From assembly GCF_000219625.1 (NCBI RefSeq), contig NC_018217.1, positions 806,001 through 870,000 on the forward strand: a stretch of 64,000 nucleotides of DNA, in the 5' to 3' direction. This document shows, in pieces, positions 54,228 to 64,000 of this stretch (position 1 is its first letter; every line of letters begins with the position of its first letter). The notes below the pieces were generated by a model. The model searched no databases and was not told where the DNA came from. It worked only from the letters and a program-made list of their open reading frames with translations. The DNA comes from Zymoseptoria tritici IPO323 (Eukaryota; Ascomycota; Dothideomycetes; Mycosphaerellales; Mycosphaerellaceae). Made by a program: the position numbers and the translations under genes.

Positions 54228-55232
54228 TCACTCATCCATCTGCCAAGCATACTCCAACGCCTCGCGATCCTTCTTCCGATTCCTCGCCGCAAACCATTTC
54301 CTCTCAAATCCATTCCCTCGATCCACTCCATCCCACCTCCACCCCGGTCGAATCCCATACCGATTCGGTTCGAACGCACCCGCATACTCCTTTCCCTTCC
54401 TCGCCTTCCCACCCTTCACCTTTTTTCCCACTTGACTCTTCTCCGTCAACATTCCCGCCATGACATCGCCCCACCGACTCCTCCCCTTCAACTCCTCATT
54501 CATGACCTCATCGTCCACACCCCTCGCGACCTTCATCCCTTTCGCCTCCCTCAACTCCACTCTCCTCTCCTCCGCCATTCGCCTCTGAACATCTCCCTTC
54601 GCACCTTCTTCCTCCTCTTTCCTCTTCCTCTCCGCCTCAGCAGCTTTATCCTCCACCTCCGCCTTCTTCGCCGCAACATTGATCCTCCTCCCTGACGCAT
54701 CTCGATAAATCGTCTGCTGCGCTAGTCCACCCATATCCAATCCCGCGTCTTTCATCGCCGCCATTTCCGCATCTTGCTTCCTCTTCACCGCTGCTGAAAC
54801 CTGCGCCGCAGATTGTAATCCCGCCGCTGCGCCGGATGCCATGGCTGGTGCGGCATTTGTGTTATTCCCTCCTTCCACCACAGCGGGCGCATCGTCGTCC
54901 TGCTCAGCTCTCGCCTCCACCTCCTTGGCCGCAGAAGCGAGAATCGCGTCCGCGGCAGCTTGCTCCGAGTCCTTGGGCGCGGAGCTCCCAACGGTGATCC
55001 ATTTCGCCTTTTTTGCCTTGGCAGCGGGAATGGTGAGGCCGCCGACTATGGTGGGTGTATCCTCGTCGTCGGAATCATTTGTAGCTTTGGGCTGAGTCCA
55101 GATGTCGACATCGTCATCCGCAATAGTGAGGCCACCGGAGGTGTCTTTCGGTGTCTTGCGCTTGCGTTTTTTGGCGGGTGCAGGACGTGAGGCGGAGAGG
55201 TAATGTTGGGCGAGGTAGTCGGCGAGCGGCAT
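54228..55232 (-). CDS. CWC26: pre-mRNA splicing factor, Bud13/Cwc26 homologue
   Basis: 334 aa in one exon. A basic N-terminus (AKKRKRKTPKD) and acidic linker precede the Bud13 domain: TIYRDASGRRINV, a charged coiled-coil (KKAEVEDKAAEAERKRKEEE) and the conserved C-terminal NRYGIRPGWRWDGVDRGNGF. Bud13 with Snu17/Ist3 and Pml1 forms the RES complex, which joins the activated spliceosome and aids splicing and nuclear retention of pre-mRNA. The length is normal for filamentous fungi. Confidence 0.93.
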   Translation of the reverse strand: MPLADYLAQHYLSASRPAPAKKRKRKTPKDTSGGLTIADDDVDIWTQPKATNDSDDEDTPTIVGGLTIPAAKAKKAKWITVGSSAPKDSEQAAADAILASAAKEVEARAEQDDDAPAVVEGGNNTNAAPAMASGAAAGLQSAAQVSAAVKRKQDAEMAAMKDAGLDMGGLAQQTIYRDASGRRINVAAKKAEVEDKAAEAERKRKEEEEGAKGDVQRRMAEERRVELREAKGMKVARGVDDEVMNEELKGRSRWGDVMAGMLTEKSQVGKKVKGGKARKGKEYAGAFEPNRYGIRPGWRWDGVDRGNGFERKWFAARNRKKDREALEYAWQMDE

Positions 55233-55746
55233 TGTGTAAAGTGGGGATTAGAGGAGGAGGTGTGGTGGAGTGTATGCAAAGTGAAGGTTGGAGTTGTCGC
55301 ATGTGAAAGGTGCGAAGGAAATCCAGAAGGTCCGTGCACGCTAGCGAACTGAGCACTTGCCGTTTCGAGTTGACTCTTCTTCGTCTTCAAAATGACACTT
55401 TCTCCAATCCACATTTGATGAGCACTTGACAGGAAACAAGACTCCGACTCGCGCTACACGCCTCTTCGTTCAATAGCGATTTGCAAAGCCATCAAGAATT
55501 TTGAATGACCTATGCCAGGCGTCTGTTCCTGAAACAAATTCCACCGCAAGCTCCCCGCCAGGATGGCAGGATCTCACGACGCACCTCGCCACCAATCACT
55601 CACAAAAGATAAGTCATAAGTCATTCATGCTCTTCATTGCTCGCTGTCTCGTATTCTCCGTCGCTAAAATTCATACCGCCACCCAGTCATCAAATTCTAT
55701 ACATCTTCCTGCCCTGCCCTTCCCTGCCCTCTCCCCTTCCACCCAA
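55233..55746. other. intergenic, no recognised gene
   Basis: Promoter of the BUD13 gene and 3' region of the MFS gene; no motif-bearing frame. Confidence 0.45.
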
Positions 55747-57701
55747 TCACTCCGCCTTCTCCAACCCCCTCCGATCCAGAAACCTCCCATTCCCCGTCCC
55801 CGGCCGACTCGACCCCTCACTAACCAAGTCCTCCTCCTTCTCCTTCTCCTTCTCCTTCTCAATCTCCTCCTGCAACTCCTCCTCATCCGGCACGCCCATA
55901 ACATCATCCAACTCCCTCTCCTCTTCCGCCTCCGTACTCAACTCACTCCTCCTCTTGCCCTGACCAGCAACGTGACCAGCACCTCCGACTTGCCGACCTT
56001 TCTCCACATCCCCCACTCCCCGCTCCTCATGCTCTCCCTCATCCGTCGGCGCGAATTTACTCCTCTTCCGAATCGCTCCTCCATAACGATGAAATACAAA
56101 CGGGATCGGAGCGAGCAGCACACCCACCCCGCCGATGAGAGAGGCGCCGCCTCCAACGCCGAGGGATTCAAACATGTAGTCTGTAAAGAGGGGTGCAGCG
56201 GCAGCGATGGCGGAGCGGACGACCGTGTTGGCGGCGATCGCTGTGGTGGAATCTTGTCAGTCTTGTGTGGAAGGGGCAACGAGGACATGAGGGCAAAGGG
56301 GTCATGCTTACCGGAAGCAGCGTACATGAGGTAGCTGTCGGTGATGTAGTTCAGGTAAGCGACGAAAATCAGCATGATGCTAGCTGCTAAGAAGACGCCT
56401 GCGATGGTCCTGCAAACATTGTATTAGCAGTTGGCTTGAGCATATGGAATCTGGAATACATACGGTACGATCCAGTGGACCGAGTCGTATTCGCCCGACC
56501 TGGTCACAATCGTCAGCGATGCTCGGATGACTTAATCATTTCAACCAAGGACTCACCATCCAAACCAGAACATCGCTATCGGGAACACAATACCACCAAT
56601 CATTGCTAGCGGCAGTCGATCCTCTGGTTTCCGCTGATACCCGGCCAAAGTCTTCTTCTTTTCCAAATGGGAATTGTAAAACACAATCGCTCCTCCCAGC
56701 CACGCACCAAGGACATATCCCAACAGAGGAAGTTCTCCAACACCCGGGTTCCATCCTCGTCGCTGTTGGAACACGATGGGATAGATCGAGAAGAGCATGT
56801 ACACCAAGAGGTAGACGACGGAGACGTAGATGGCGCAGAGCAGGGAGATGGTGTCGAAGAGGATGATCCAGGGTCGGGAAAGGGCGACTTTGAAGATGCC
56901 CATCAATGTGCGGTCGGTAGCTTCCACCGGTGCTTTGACGTTTTCGTAGCCAGGGATTTTTGCTTTGCGGATTCGAACGGCTTTGTTGAGGAGGACTTGG
57001 CTGGGCAATGTCTCCGGGATGGTGAGCATGGTCGGGATGGTGAGAGCCGCCAACCACAGCAAGACGTAGAATGACCACCTCCAATCCTTTTTCAACTGCA
57101 AGAAGCCCGAGATGACGGGTCCGATGGCGGGACCGACAAAGGTCATCATGGAGAAGACGGCGAGTGCGCTTCCTCGCTCGATTGGGCCCCAGATATCTGC
57201 CAACACACCGGGAGCGTTGGACAAAGCTGCAGCCGCCATCGTTCCGGTAAGGAATCGCCCGACCAGCAGGCCAGCGAAATTCGGCGTGAAGGCGCAGAGA
57301 AAGTTGAAAGCGATGTACGCAGCGAAGGAAATATAAAAGATCCATCGTCGACCGTAAAATTCCGACAGTGGCGCGAAGAACAGCGGACCAAAGACGTATC
57401 CCAGGAGAAACATGGTGACGACCAGACCAGCGGCTTCGGTTGATACGCTGAACTCCTCGGCAATGCTGGGCAGACAACCTGAAGGAGCGGAAGATGCGAA
57501 TGTAGCGTTTACGACGAGAAGGACAGAGGCGACGGTGATGTACCATCTTCTCGCGGACGACCAGTTTTTCGGATTCTCCATGTCGTCAGGGCCGAAGTCG
57601 AGATGACCGTCGCGGTTGAGGTGGATCTTCTCATCGTGGACGTCTCTTGATCGATATGGCTTGGCTGTGGGACGCGAGAGGATTCGCGTGATGCCTTCCA
57701 T
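55747..57701 (-). CDS. MFS transporter, DHA1 drug/polyamine type
   Basis: Four exons (57701-56557, 56499-56464, 56409-56312, 56240-55747) give exactly 591 codons, 590 aa. After a cytosolic head with PKNWSSARRW, the first helix block contains the DHA1 motifs GYVFGPLFFAPLSEFYGRR (motif A) and a GPAIGPVISGFL stretch (motif C of antiporters). A long central loop and six more helices follow; helices 10-12 are in the small exons (TIAGVFLAASIMLIFVAYLN, LFTDYMFESLGVGGGASL). The C-terminus is long, charged and rich in Glu/Lys. It should be a plasma-membrane proton antiporter for drugs, polyamines or metabolites; the substrate is unknown. Confidence 0.9.
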
Positions 57702-58422
57702 TGTGTGTCTTGCAGGGGTGTGGTTGATGACAATGAGAAGGAGAGGAACACGAAGGAAACATTGATGATGAAATGGTCGGTTTACTAGTAGTACTTGCCT
57801 TGCATCAGAGGGAGGAAAAATTCGCTGCCCGTCGGCGAAAGGACATAAGGCGAAGAGCCGAAGCTAGTGACGACAGAAAGAGCGAGGCGGAGAGAGGGGA
57901 GCTCTGGAGGATTCGCGGAGAAGAAGCAGCGTCGGGTTTCACGGCGTTGGTATCGCCGTTGGAAGAGAAGTGATCGGCGTTGGAAGTGGCATCCAATGAC
58001 AGCCCTTGACACATGTCAGGCATGTGAGATCTGTGCCGTGGGAACCGTTCCAATAGCCGCCTAGGGGTTCAGGTTCAGCTATAGACGCGAAGCCTAGTCG
58101 AGAAGCGTCCAAGTTGTAGAGAGTCGGTGAGTCGGACATGTACGGTCCGATGGAGAAGTGAGGCTCGTTATACGAAGGCAGGGCTTGACAAGGAACGATC
58201 ATGGGGAGAGCACAATGTGCAAGGATAGAGAGAACAAGGGGTACGTGTGCAATAACGGGATTGGGAAAAGCACAGTTCCGGGAGGATGGAGAACACAAAA
58301 GCTGACTCAGCAGACGATCAAGCAATTGAATCCATCACGCATTGCGTGAGCACTTGCCGTTTGCAGTCATCATCGACATTCATTCTCGCACATACCACCG
58401 GCCATGTGAGGTGGAATTAAGG
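57702..58422. other. divergent promoter region, no recognised gene
   Basis: Between the MFS gene (minus) and the alkyltransferase-like gene (plus). Frames on both strands lack motifs. Confidence 0.45.
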
Positions 58423-59147
58423 ATGCCTCGCTCTGAAGAAGCCGCCGCGTGGTACTCGGCCGTCTATCGAGCTGTGCGAGAAGTCCCGCATGGCAAGGTA
58501 ACCTCGTATGGACATATTGCAATGCTGCTGGGATATCGTGGGTTCGACATTGTTCCAAAAGAGGTGATGCCTTGACTGACTGTGTGCCTAGCTGAACGTC
58601 CACGGTATGTCTGTACCGTACCCCGGCGTCTTTGGACGTGAGGCGCTTCGGATGATCATTGAACTCGTTCAGGCAAGTCGGCATGTGTCTCAAATATCTC
58701 GATTCGGCGTCAGATCAGCCGGATGCGAAATACAACAGCGATAATGTGCCATGGTGAGTATATACTACATTCGATTGCAGCACATTGGAGACATTGCTTT
58801 GCAAGTCTGTGACAAAAGTGTCATCTCACACTTTTCAACCAACAGGCAACGGATCATCAACAGCCAAGGAGTCATCAGCAACAGGTCAGTCCATCCGCAT
58901 CTCCATGTCTCTCCAAGGCTATCGGCATCTTACCACTCTTCATCCTCCATACCTCACAGCGCTGACACCACCTAGAGGAGCCAACGGCGCCGCCCGCCAA
59001 CAGACGGCCCTCGAATCCGAAGGAGTGACAGTCGGACGAGGCAACATGGGAGAACGAACCGTCGACTTTGCGGAATTTGGGTGGTTTCCGGATGTCTTAC
59101 CTTCGGCGGAAGGAGAGGACGAGAGTAGTGATGATGGAGAGGCGTGA
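58423..59147 (+). CDS. alkyltransferase-like DNA repair protein (ATL)
   Basis: Five exons (58423-58537, 58592-58604, 58673-58753, 58846-58884, 58976-59147), one only 13 nt long, give exactly 140 codons, 139 aa. The protein is the DNA-binding half of O6-alkylguanine-DNA alkyltransferase: VPHGKVTSYGHIAMLLGYP, RPRQVG and VPWQRIINSQGVIS. The catalytic PCHR motif of true transferases reads PWQR here, so it cannot accept the alkyl group. ATL proteins such as S. pombe Atl1 bind O6-alkylguanine, flip it out and pass it to nucleotide excision repair. An upstream in-frame ATG (58342) is less likely because the family starts near MPRSEEA. Confidence 0.9.
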
Positions 59148-59444
59148 TGAGCAGAGCGAAGCACTGTCTTCGGCGGCTTGAGTGCTGGCTTTTATATCAC
59201 TGCCGGGGTGTCTGAAGCCGTTTGCTGAATTCTCCGATTGCACATCAAGAAAGGGAGCCGCTATGCGCTGGTTGTGGACGATGTTTTGATCCTAACCCTA
59301 AGCCAGTACGGACATACCGCAGAGTCGACGGACACGTAGACGAGAAAGAGAAAGAGATACCTACGGCTGAGTCATCGGCCCAAGGGCGTGTTGTGATTGG
59401 ACTCAAGCTAAGTGGAAGAAAACCTCTGATTGGCAGGTATATAT

Positions 59445-59559
59445 TGTTATGCAGAGAGAATCTTAAGTGTGAGATTCTTACTTTAGCTATCTGTGTGTGG
59501 GAATGCCTTAGCACTAGTTACGTGCACTTTACTAATAGTTAGTCTGATGATCTACAACA
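59445..59559 (-). repeat. 3' LTR of the Copia element
   Basis: About 115 bp that on the minus strand begins TGTTGTAGATC and ends GCATAACA, with GGGGAG (a polypurine-like run) immediately before it. The other LTR is outside the window, so the exact ends are inferred from TG/CA and the adjacent purines. Confidence 0.55.
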
Positions 59560-60634
59560 CTCCCCTATTAGCAGCTGCATTATTACGAGCTGTCTGTTAC
59601 CTAAATATAGCAGGTATTTACCTACTACGTAGCTAATGCTCGGCTTTAGCTTGTTAAAAAGCATCTTCTTCTAGCTTTTTTATTCCTCTACTTTACAATC
59701 TATACCTCTTATCTATTTAGCTAATTTATTAGCTAATCTATTATCTATCCCTTATAGCTATTAACAATACAATCTACATTACTAGCTATAGCTTCTAGAA
59801 GAAGAGCAGCTTTCTCTGTCCCTAGGAAAACCTTCTAGCAAGTTATCGATAAAGTAAGAGCTGTTAGTAGTAGAGATCTCCTATAGATCTACAAAGATAG
59901 TTCTGTAGCATATTAGACTATGTATTAACTTATTAGAGGAGAGATAAACAGACACTACAACAGAGTAAATGTTAGGGCTTAGGGTCCCTTCTCTTTTATA
60001 GCTTGCTTAATAGGTTTATAGCTAAGCTTAATAAGGATCTCCTTACTACAGACCTTATTAATATAGTAATAAAGGAGCTGTATAACCTAAGGGAGTAGGC
60101 CTTCCTAGTAGAAAACTACCCTAGTCTAATAACTCCTAATCCTTAGGGATTTGTGTTGTGCTATAACTAGACTCCTCTTAGCTAAATGTTAAGCTCTAAC
60201 AAGGCAGAGATAAAGCAGTAGTTAGTAGCATAGCATCCTGTGTATGTTCTCCTTAAAATCCCTTCTTCCCTAATAGAAACTAACATTCTCCTAGGCTTTA
60301 AGTTAAGATTCTAGGGGAATTAGCTTAGTCTTTTAGTAGTAGTTCTAGGGGGGCAGGCTGCAGGTTCTAGGACATGCTCTAATGCTTTTAGGTTTTTATA
60401 GAAAAGTTTTCCTTTAGCTAGGTGTTTTTCTTATAGTTTCTTAGATGCTTTTGTGGAGGTGTGTAGTTACCTCCTTTCCTTTGTACAGATAAGAATAAAA
60501 TAAGTGTTCTAAGTGTTGTGCTTCTTAGTTTTGTAACAAATAAAATAGTGTAATTCCAGGGAGGGAATCCTTCTTAGGTAGGAATGCAGGTACTAAGGCA
60601 TAAATTTAAGAGCAATTTCCCTCTTCTTATTAAG

Positions 60635-60706
60635 GGCTAGTTGGTCTAGTAGTATAATTTCTAACTACAAATTAGAAGGTTACAGGTTTAATTCCTGTAT
60701 TAGCCT
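60635..60706 (+). tRNA. tRNA-like sequence, RIP-damaged, probably a tRNA relic
   Basis: 72 nt fold as a cloverleaf: acceptor stem GGCTAGT/ATTAGCC (seven pairs, one G-T), anticodon stem TCTAA/TTAGA around the loop CTACAAA, and T stem ACAGG/CCTGT around TTTAATT. The D arm GGTCTAGTAGTATAA fits A-box-like sequence. The anticodon reads ACA; one RIP-type G to A reversal would give GCA (Cys). The T loop has TTTA where TTCA/TTCG is expected, again a RIP-type change. It lies in the 3' region of the Copia element, opposite to its strand, and is unlikely to be functional. Confidence 0.55.
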
Positions 60707-60712
60707 CTTATT

Positions 60713-60755
60713 TCGTGCGACTATGTCAGGATGTGTTCCTCTTATGCTCGCACGA
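60713..60755. repeat. hairpin with perfect 8-bp stem
   Basis: TCGTGCGA (60713-60720) and TCGCACGA (60748-60755) are perfect inverted repeats around a 27-nt loop. It is GC-rich in a TA-rich setting, 7 nt after the tRNA-like sequence and just before the end of the RNase H frame. Confidence 0.6.
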
Positions 60756-60769
60756 GATGCTCTTTTTAG

Positions 60770-63700
60770 TGGACGCCTATATTAGAGGATAGTGTTTGGG
60801 GATTTTGGTTTTGTTAGACAGTCTGCAAGCTGCATGTCTGTCCTTACAAACTCTACCTTAATACTCCCCTTGTTATATTGCTCTCTGCAGTAATAGTTCC
60901 TAAGAGAGATATATCTTGATCTTTTGGAGTTAGCATAGTTTTCTATAAGGCTAATAGCTGATTAATTGTCTACTTTAATAAGGATAGTAGAAATGCTTTT
61001 GGCCTAGGTAAAGGGCTAGAGCTTATTAATAAGATTCCTTACCTAATTCACTTCTCTTGTTGCCTTAGTAAGAGAGAGGTACTCTGCCTTAGTGCTAGAT
61101 AGTACTACTTCTTTCTGCAGTTAAGATCTCTAGACAACTAGGCCTCCTGCAATTTTAAAGAGCATTCCTAAGGTAGACCTAGATGTGCTAGGATTACTAG
61201 CAAAGTTAGAGTCTAAGAATGCTTTAATCTGAATTTGCTCCTTAGTTTTCCTATATACAAGGCACTTGTTAATTGTGCCTGCAACATATCTCTAGATATG
61301 TTTAGCTACCTGAACATGCAAAGGTCCTAGGTTCTAAAGGAACCTTGCACAGTAGTTAACAGCAAAACTAATGTCTGGTCTAGTATAGTTTAACAGATGT
61401 TGCAGTTCCCTAATAATCTTGTTAAAGAGATCATAGTCCTCCTTTGTTCCCTTATCCTGGAGGGGTTTAAGGAGGGTGTTAAGGGGGTACTTAACACTCT
61501 TTGCATTGCTAAGACTATGTCCTTAAAGTTTGTCTCTAGAATAGTGTTCCTAAGAGACAGACATAGAGCTATCTTTCCCTTCCTTTAGGTAAAGTCTAAG
61601 AAAGACATTAGTATTAATAACCTTAATTGTGTACTTCTGCTCTAATCCCTTAATTAGCTTGTTAATCTTATAGTCTAACTGTCTAAAGATCTAGAAGTTA
61701 TCTACATAAAGGAGAACAAGGATGCCTTTCCCTTAAAAGAGGCAAGCATTACTAACAGTTCTTGTTAGACTAAGCTTTTAGAGAGTGTCTACAGCATCGT
61801 AGTGCTAGAGAGCAGCTGCCTGCTTAAGCCTATACAGTCCTTTCTTAACATGTATAATGTACTTGTAGGCATCTTTCTTAAAGAGATAAGCTCCCTCTAG
61901 TAGCTTAATAAAGATCTGCTTATCTAGGTTTAGATTTAGGAATGCAGTCTTAATATTAACTTGTCTCCTCTTCTAGCTAAAGTTAACTAAAAAGGACAGA
62001 AGTATTCTCCCTGTTGCAGCTCTTAGGGTAGGAGCAAAGGTATTAATATAGTTAAGTCCCTTCCTTTGTGTAAATCCCCTAGCTGTCTATCTAGCCTTGT
62101 ACTTCTCTACAGTTCTATCTAGGAGCACCTTAATCTTAAAGACCTATTTCCCTATAAGAGGGACTCTCCCCTTAGGGAGGGTGCTAATAAGTTTCTATTT
62201 AAGGCATCCTGTGGACTTAAGTAACTTAGCTTCCTTAATAATAGCTTTCTCCTATTCCTTGTAGTTAGATCTAGAGAGAGCTTCCTTAACTGTCTTAGGA
62301 TTAGACAGATTAGGATTTGTTGCTTTAAGTCCTATCTTCTAGATCTTGCTATAGTCTTTTCTTATAACTGATCTTCTACTTCTTAAGAGTCTAAATGTGC
62401 CTAAGCTTTTAGGACTTGCTTTATTGCCTAATTTCTTAGGTCTCTTAGGGCTTCTCCCTGCTTTCCTCTTTCCTGTAACATAAATGTCTAGGAAGGGAGT
62501 TATAGCATAATCTTAGAGGTCTTCCCTTTTAGGGCAATCCTCTGCTAATGCTTAATGTTGTAGCTGTGTTAATAAGGTATTAGCCTGCTCCTAGAATCCC
62601 TTAGGACTTCCTTAGAATCCCTTAGGACTTCCTGTTTCCTTAGAAATATGCTCCCCCTAAGCTAGCTAGGAGGCTTCTTTATGCTTAGTAGCCTCTAGCT
62701 AATTAGGCTTAGACTGCTTGTGTTAGTTATCCTAGGACTGTATGTCCTAACCTAATATTTGCTCCCCCTAAGATGTTAAAAGGGAGGCTTGGTTTCTCTC
62801 TCTCTGCATAGTATTAAACATGTTCTCTACTTCTTAAAGATAAGAAGTAGTAAGAGGTTAGGCATCTTGCCCTTAGGCATCCTAGCCCTAATCTTAATCC
62901 TTAGTGTAGATGGCATAGACTTCCTGTTCTGTAGTAATAGGTTGCATTAGTTGCAGGAAACTCTCCCCCTAGAAGTCTAGGGCAGCAGGTATTATGCTGT
63001 ATACCTTATCCTTATTATGTGTTACATAAGGAGAGGTTATAATCTTGTGCTAAAACCTGGCAAGGGTAGATAGTTTAAACTTCTAAACTATATAGTTAGT
63101 TAAAGTGTTCTCCTAGAATCCTAGATTCTAGTATTTCTCTGCTCTAGGATAGAACTTCTATAAATTAGGTCTCCCCTAATTATGCAAATATGCTCTGCAT
63201 CTAAATCTCCTAACCTTTGTTAGATTAATATATAGAGTTCTAGTATTAAGATCTTAATTAAATTCCTAAAGAGGAATCTTATTAGTTAACAGGCATACTA
63301 GCCTGTTAGTAAGGAAGATTGCATATGCAACTGCAAAACTCTAGAGAGGGAGAGGTAGGCTAGAGTTAATTATTATTGCTCTTGCCTTGTTAAGGATAAC
63401 CTTGTTAGATAATTCTGCAATTCTATTCTGCTTAGGAGTATAGGGAGCTAAGAAATCCTATCTTAGTCCCTTATTCTCTGCAAATGTAATTAGATTATTG
63501 TTGTTAAACTCTCCTCCTCTATCTAAGAACTAGATCTTAACTATCTTTTTGTACTAGTTAAATGTCTTAGTAGTCTATTTCTTAATAATTTGTGCAGCTT
63601 GTGATTTAAGCTTGCAGAAGATAGCCTATCTCCTTCTTAACTTTGCATTAGTAATTATAAGGATATACTTGCATCTAAAGATGTCTAGTAGAAAGATTAG

Positions 63701-64000
63701 TCCTATAATGTTAATGTAGACCTTATCTAATAAGGATTAAGGTGTTAGTCTTAGAGTTCTTAACACTACTCTCTGTAACCTTGCAAGCTTGTATAGCTTA
63801 TAGTGCTTAAGTGTAGATGTGTTAATCTGCTTAAGTCCTTAGACTTAAGCCTTTGTTGCACTAAGAATCTTATTCCCTATATAGCCTAGTCTCTAGTGCT
63901 ATCTTGTTATGTTAGCCTTAGGTATAGCAAAGGCTAGACAGGACATGTTCCTGTTAGTTGTAGAAGCAACTTTAGTACTCCCCTTAGGGAGAGAGACAGT
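60770..64000 (-). pseudogene. RIP-degraded Copia pol (integrase, RT, RNase H)
   Basis: From the right edge: integrase core with RGGEF near 63520 and APYTPKQNRIAE near 63430; reverse transcriptase with LYVDN at about 61697-61711, where YVDD of the active site has become YVDN by a G to A change; RNase H with SSTKAEYLSL near 61100 and the family's terminal ADCLTKP at 60807-60826. TAG/TAA stops are frequent. The protein could not be active as it stands. Confidence 0.85.

Larger units (their letters stand above)
59445..64000 (-). mobile_element. Ty1/Copia retrotransposon, truncated by the window edge
   Basis: The order on the minus strand (integrase, reverse transcriptase, RNase H, then LTR) is that of Copia. 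It runs off the right edge before gag. The sequence is TA-rich with many stops, as after RIP. Between RNase H (ending near 60770) and the LTR there are about 1.2 kb without coding character, holding a tRNA-like sequence and a hairpin. Confidence 0.85.

Overview
The window comes from the nuclear genome of a filamentous ascomycete. Short introns (about 49-76 nt) with GTRNGT-like donors and CTGAC/CTAAT branch sites, a RES splicing factor, a Def1 homologue, UstYa-type enzymes and pervasive RIP (CpA to TpA change in repeats, creating TAG/TAA stops) all point that way. A Dothideomycete is my inference from overall flavour, not something the sequence proves.

Layout. (1) 1-1736: gene-poor flank with one decayed unknown gene. 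(2) 1737-21378: a transposon nest whose layers can be resolved base by base. The outermost layer is a mariner-like element with 47-bp inverted ends and a TA duplication; it holds a DDE transposase and, on the other strand, a second gene of unknown function. A Ty3/Gypsy element (215-bp LTRs, GACAC duplication) sits inside that second gene. The Gypsy element is in turn interrupted by a LINE-type chimera (16-bp duplication) and by a short LINE-dependent element (14-bp duplication) that splits its chromodomain. A second copy of the short element (15-bp duplication) sits at the start of the mariner transposase. (3) 21379-33910: accessory host DNA: a 54-aa secreted peptide, a UstYa/DUF3328 protein, a membrane-anchored methyltransferase, a Ser/Thr-rich secreted protein, a heme-thiolate peroxygenase with one nonsense codon, and a decayed ankyrin gene. 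(4) 34167-35603 is a HAD phosphatase; 35870 to about 38830 is a RIP-damaged piggyBac element. (5) 40085-59147: a mostly housekeeping block: aldo-keto reductase, a conserved probable mitochondrial protein whose stop codon lies in a MITE, DEF1, DPM1, riboflavin synthase, a class III CoA-transferase, a Cys-rich secreted protein, BUD13/CWC26, an MFS transporter and an alkyltransferase-like DNA repair protein. (6) 59445-64000: a RIP-damaged Ty1/Copia element running off the right edge, with a tRNA-like sequence in its 3' region.

Genes that may work together are few. UstYa, the methyltransferase, the peroxygenase and the small secreted peptide lie within 10 kb and could be a small RiPP-like or secondary-metabolite locus, but the peptide lacks the usual Kex2 repeats. 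Riboflavin synthase and the CoA-transferase share a 255-bp divergent promoter. The housekeeping genes otherwise look independent, as is normal in fungi.

The most unusual observations are the mariner-like element with a convergent passenger gene, the Gypsy element with a gene on the opposite strand between pol and the 3' LTR, and the piggyBac element with an antisense coiled-coil ORF: three unrelated element types each apparently carrying an extra gene.
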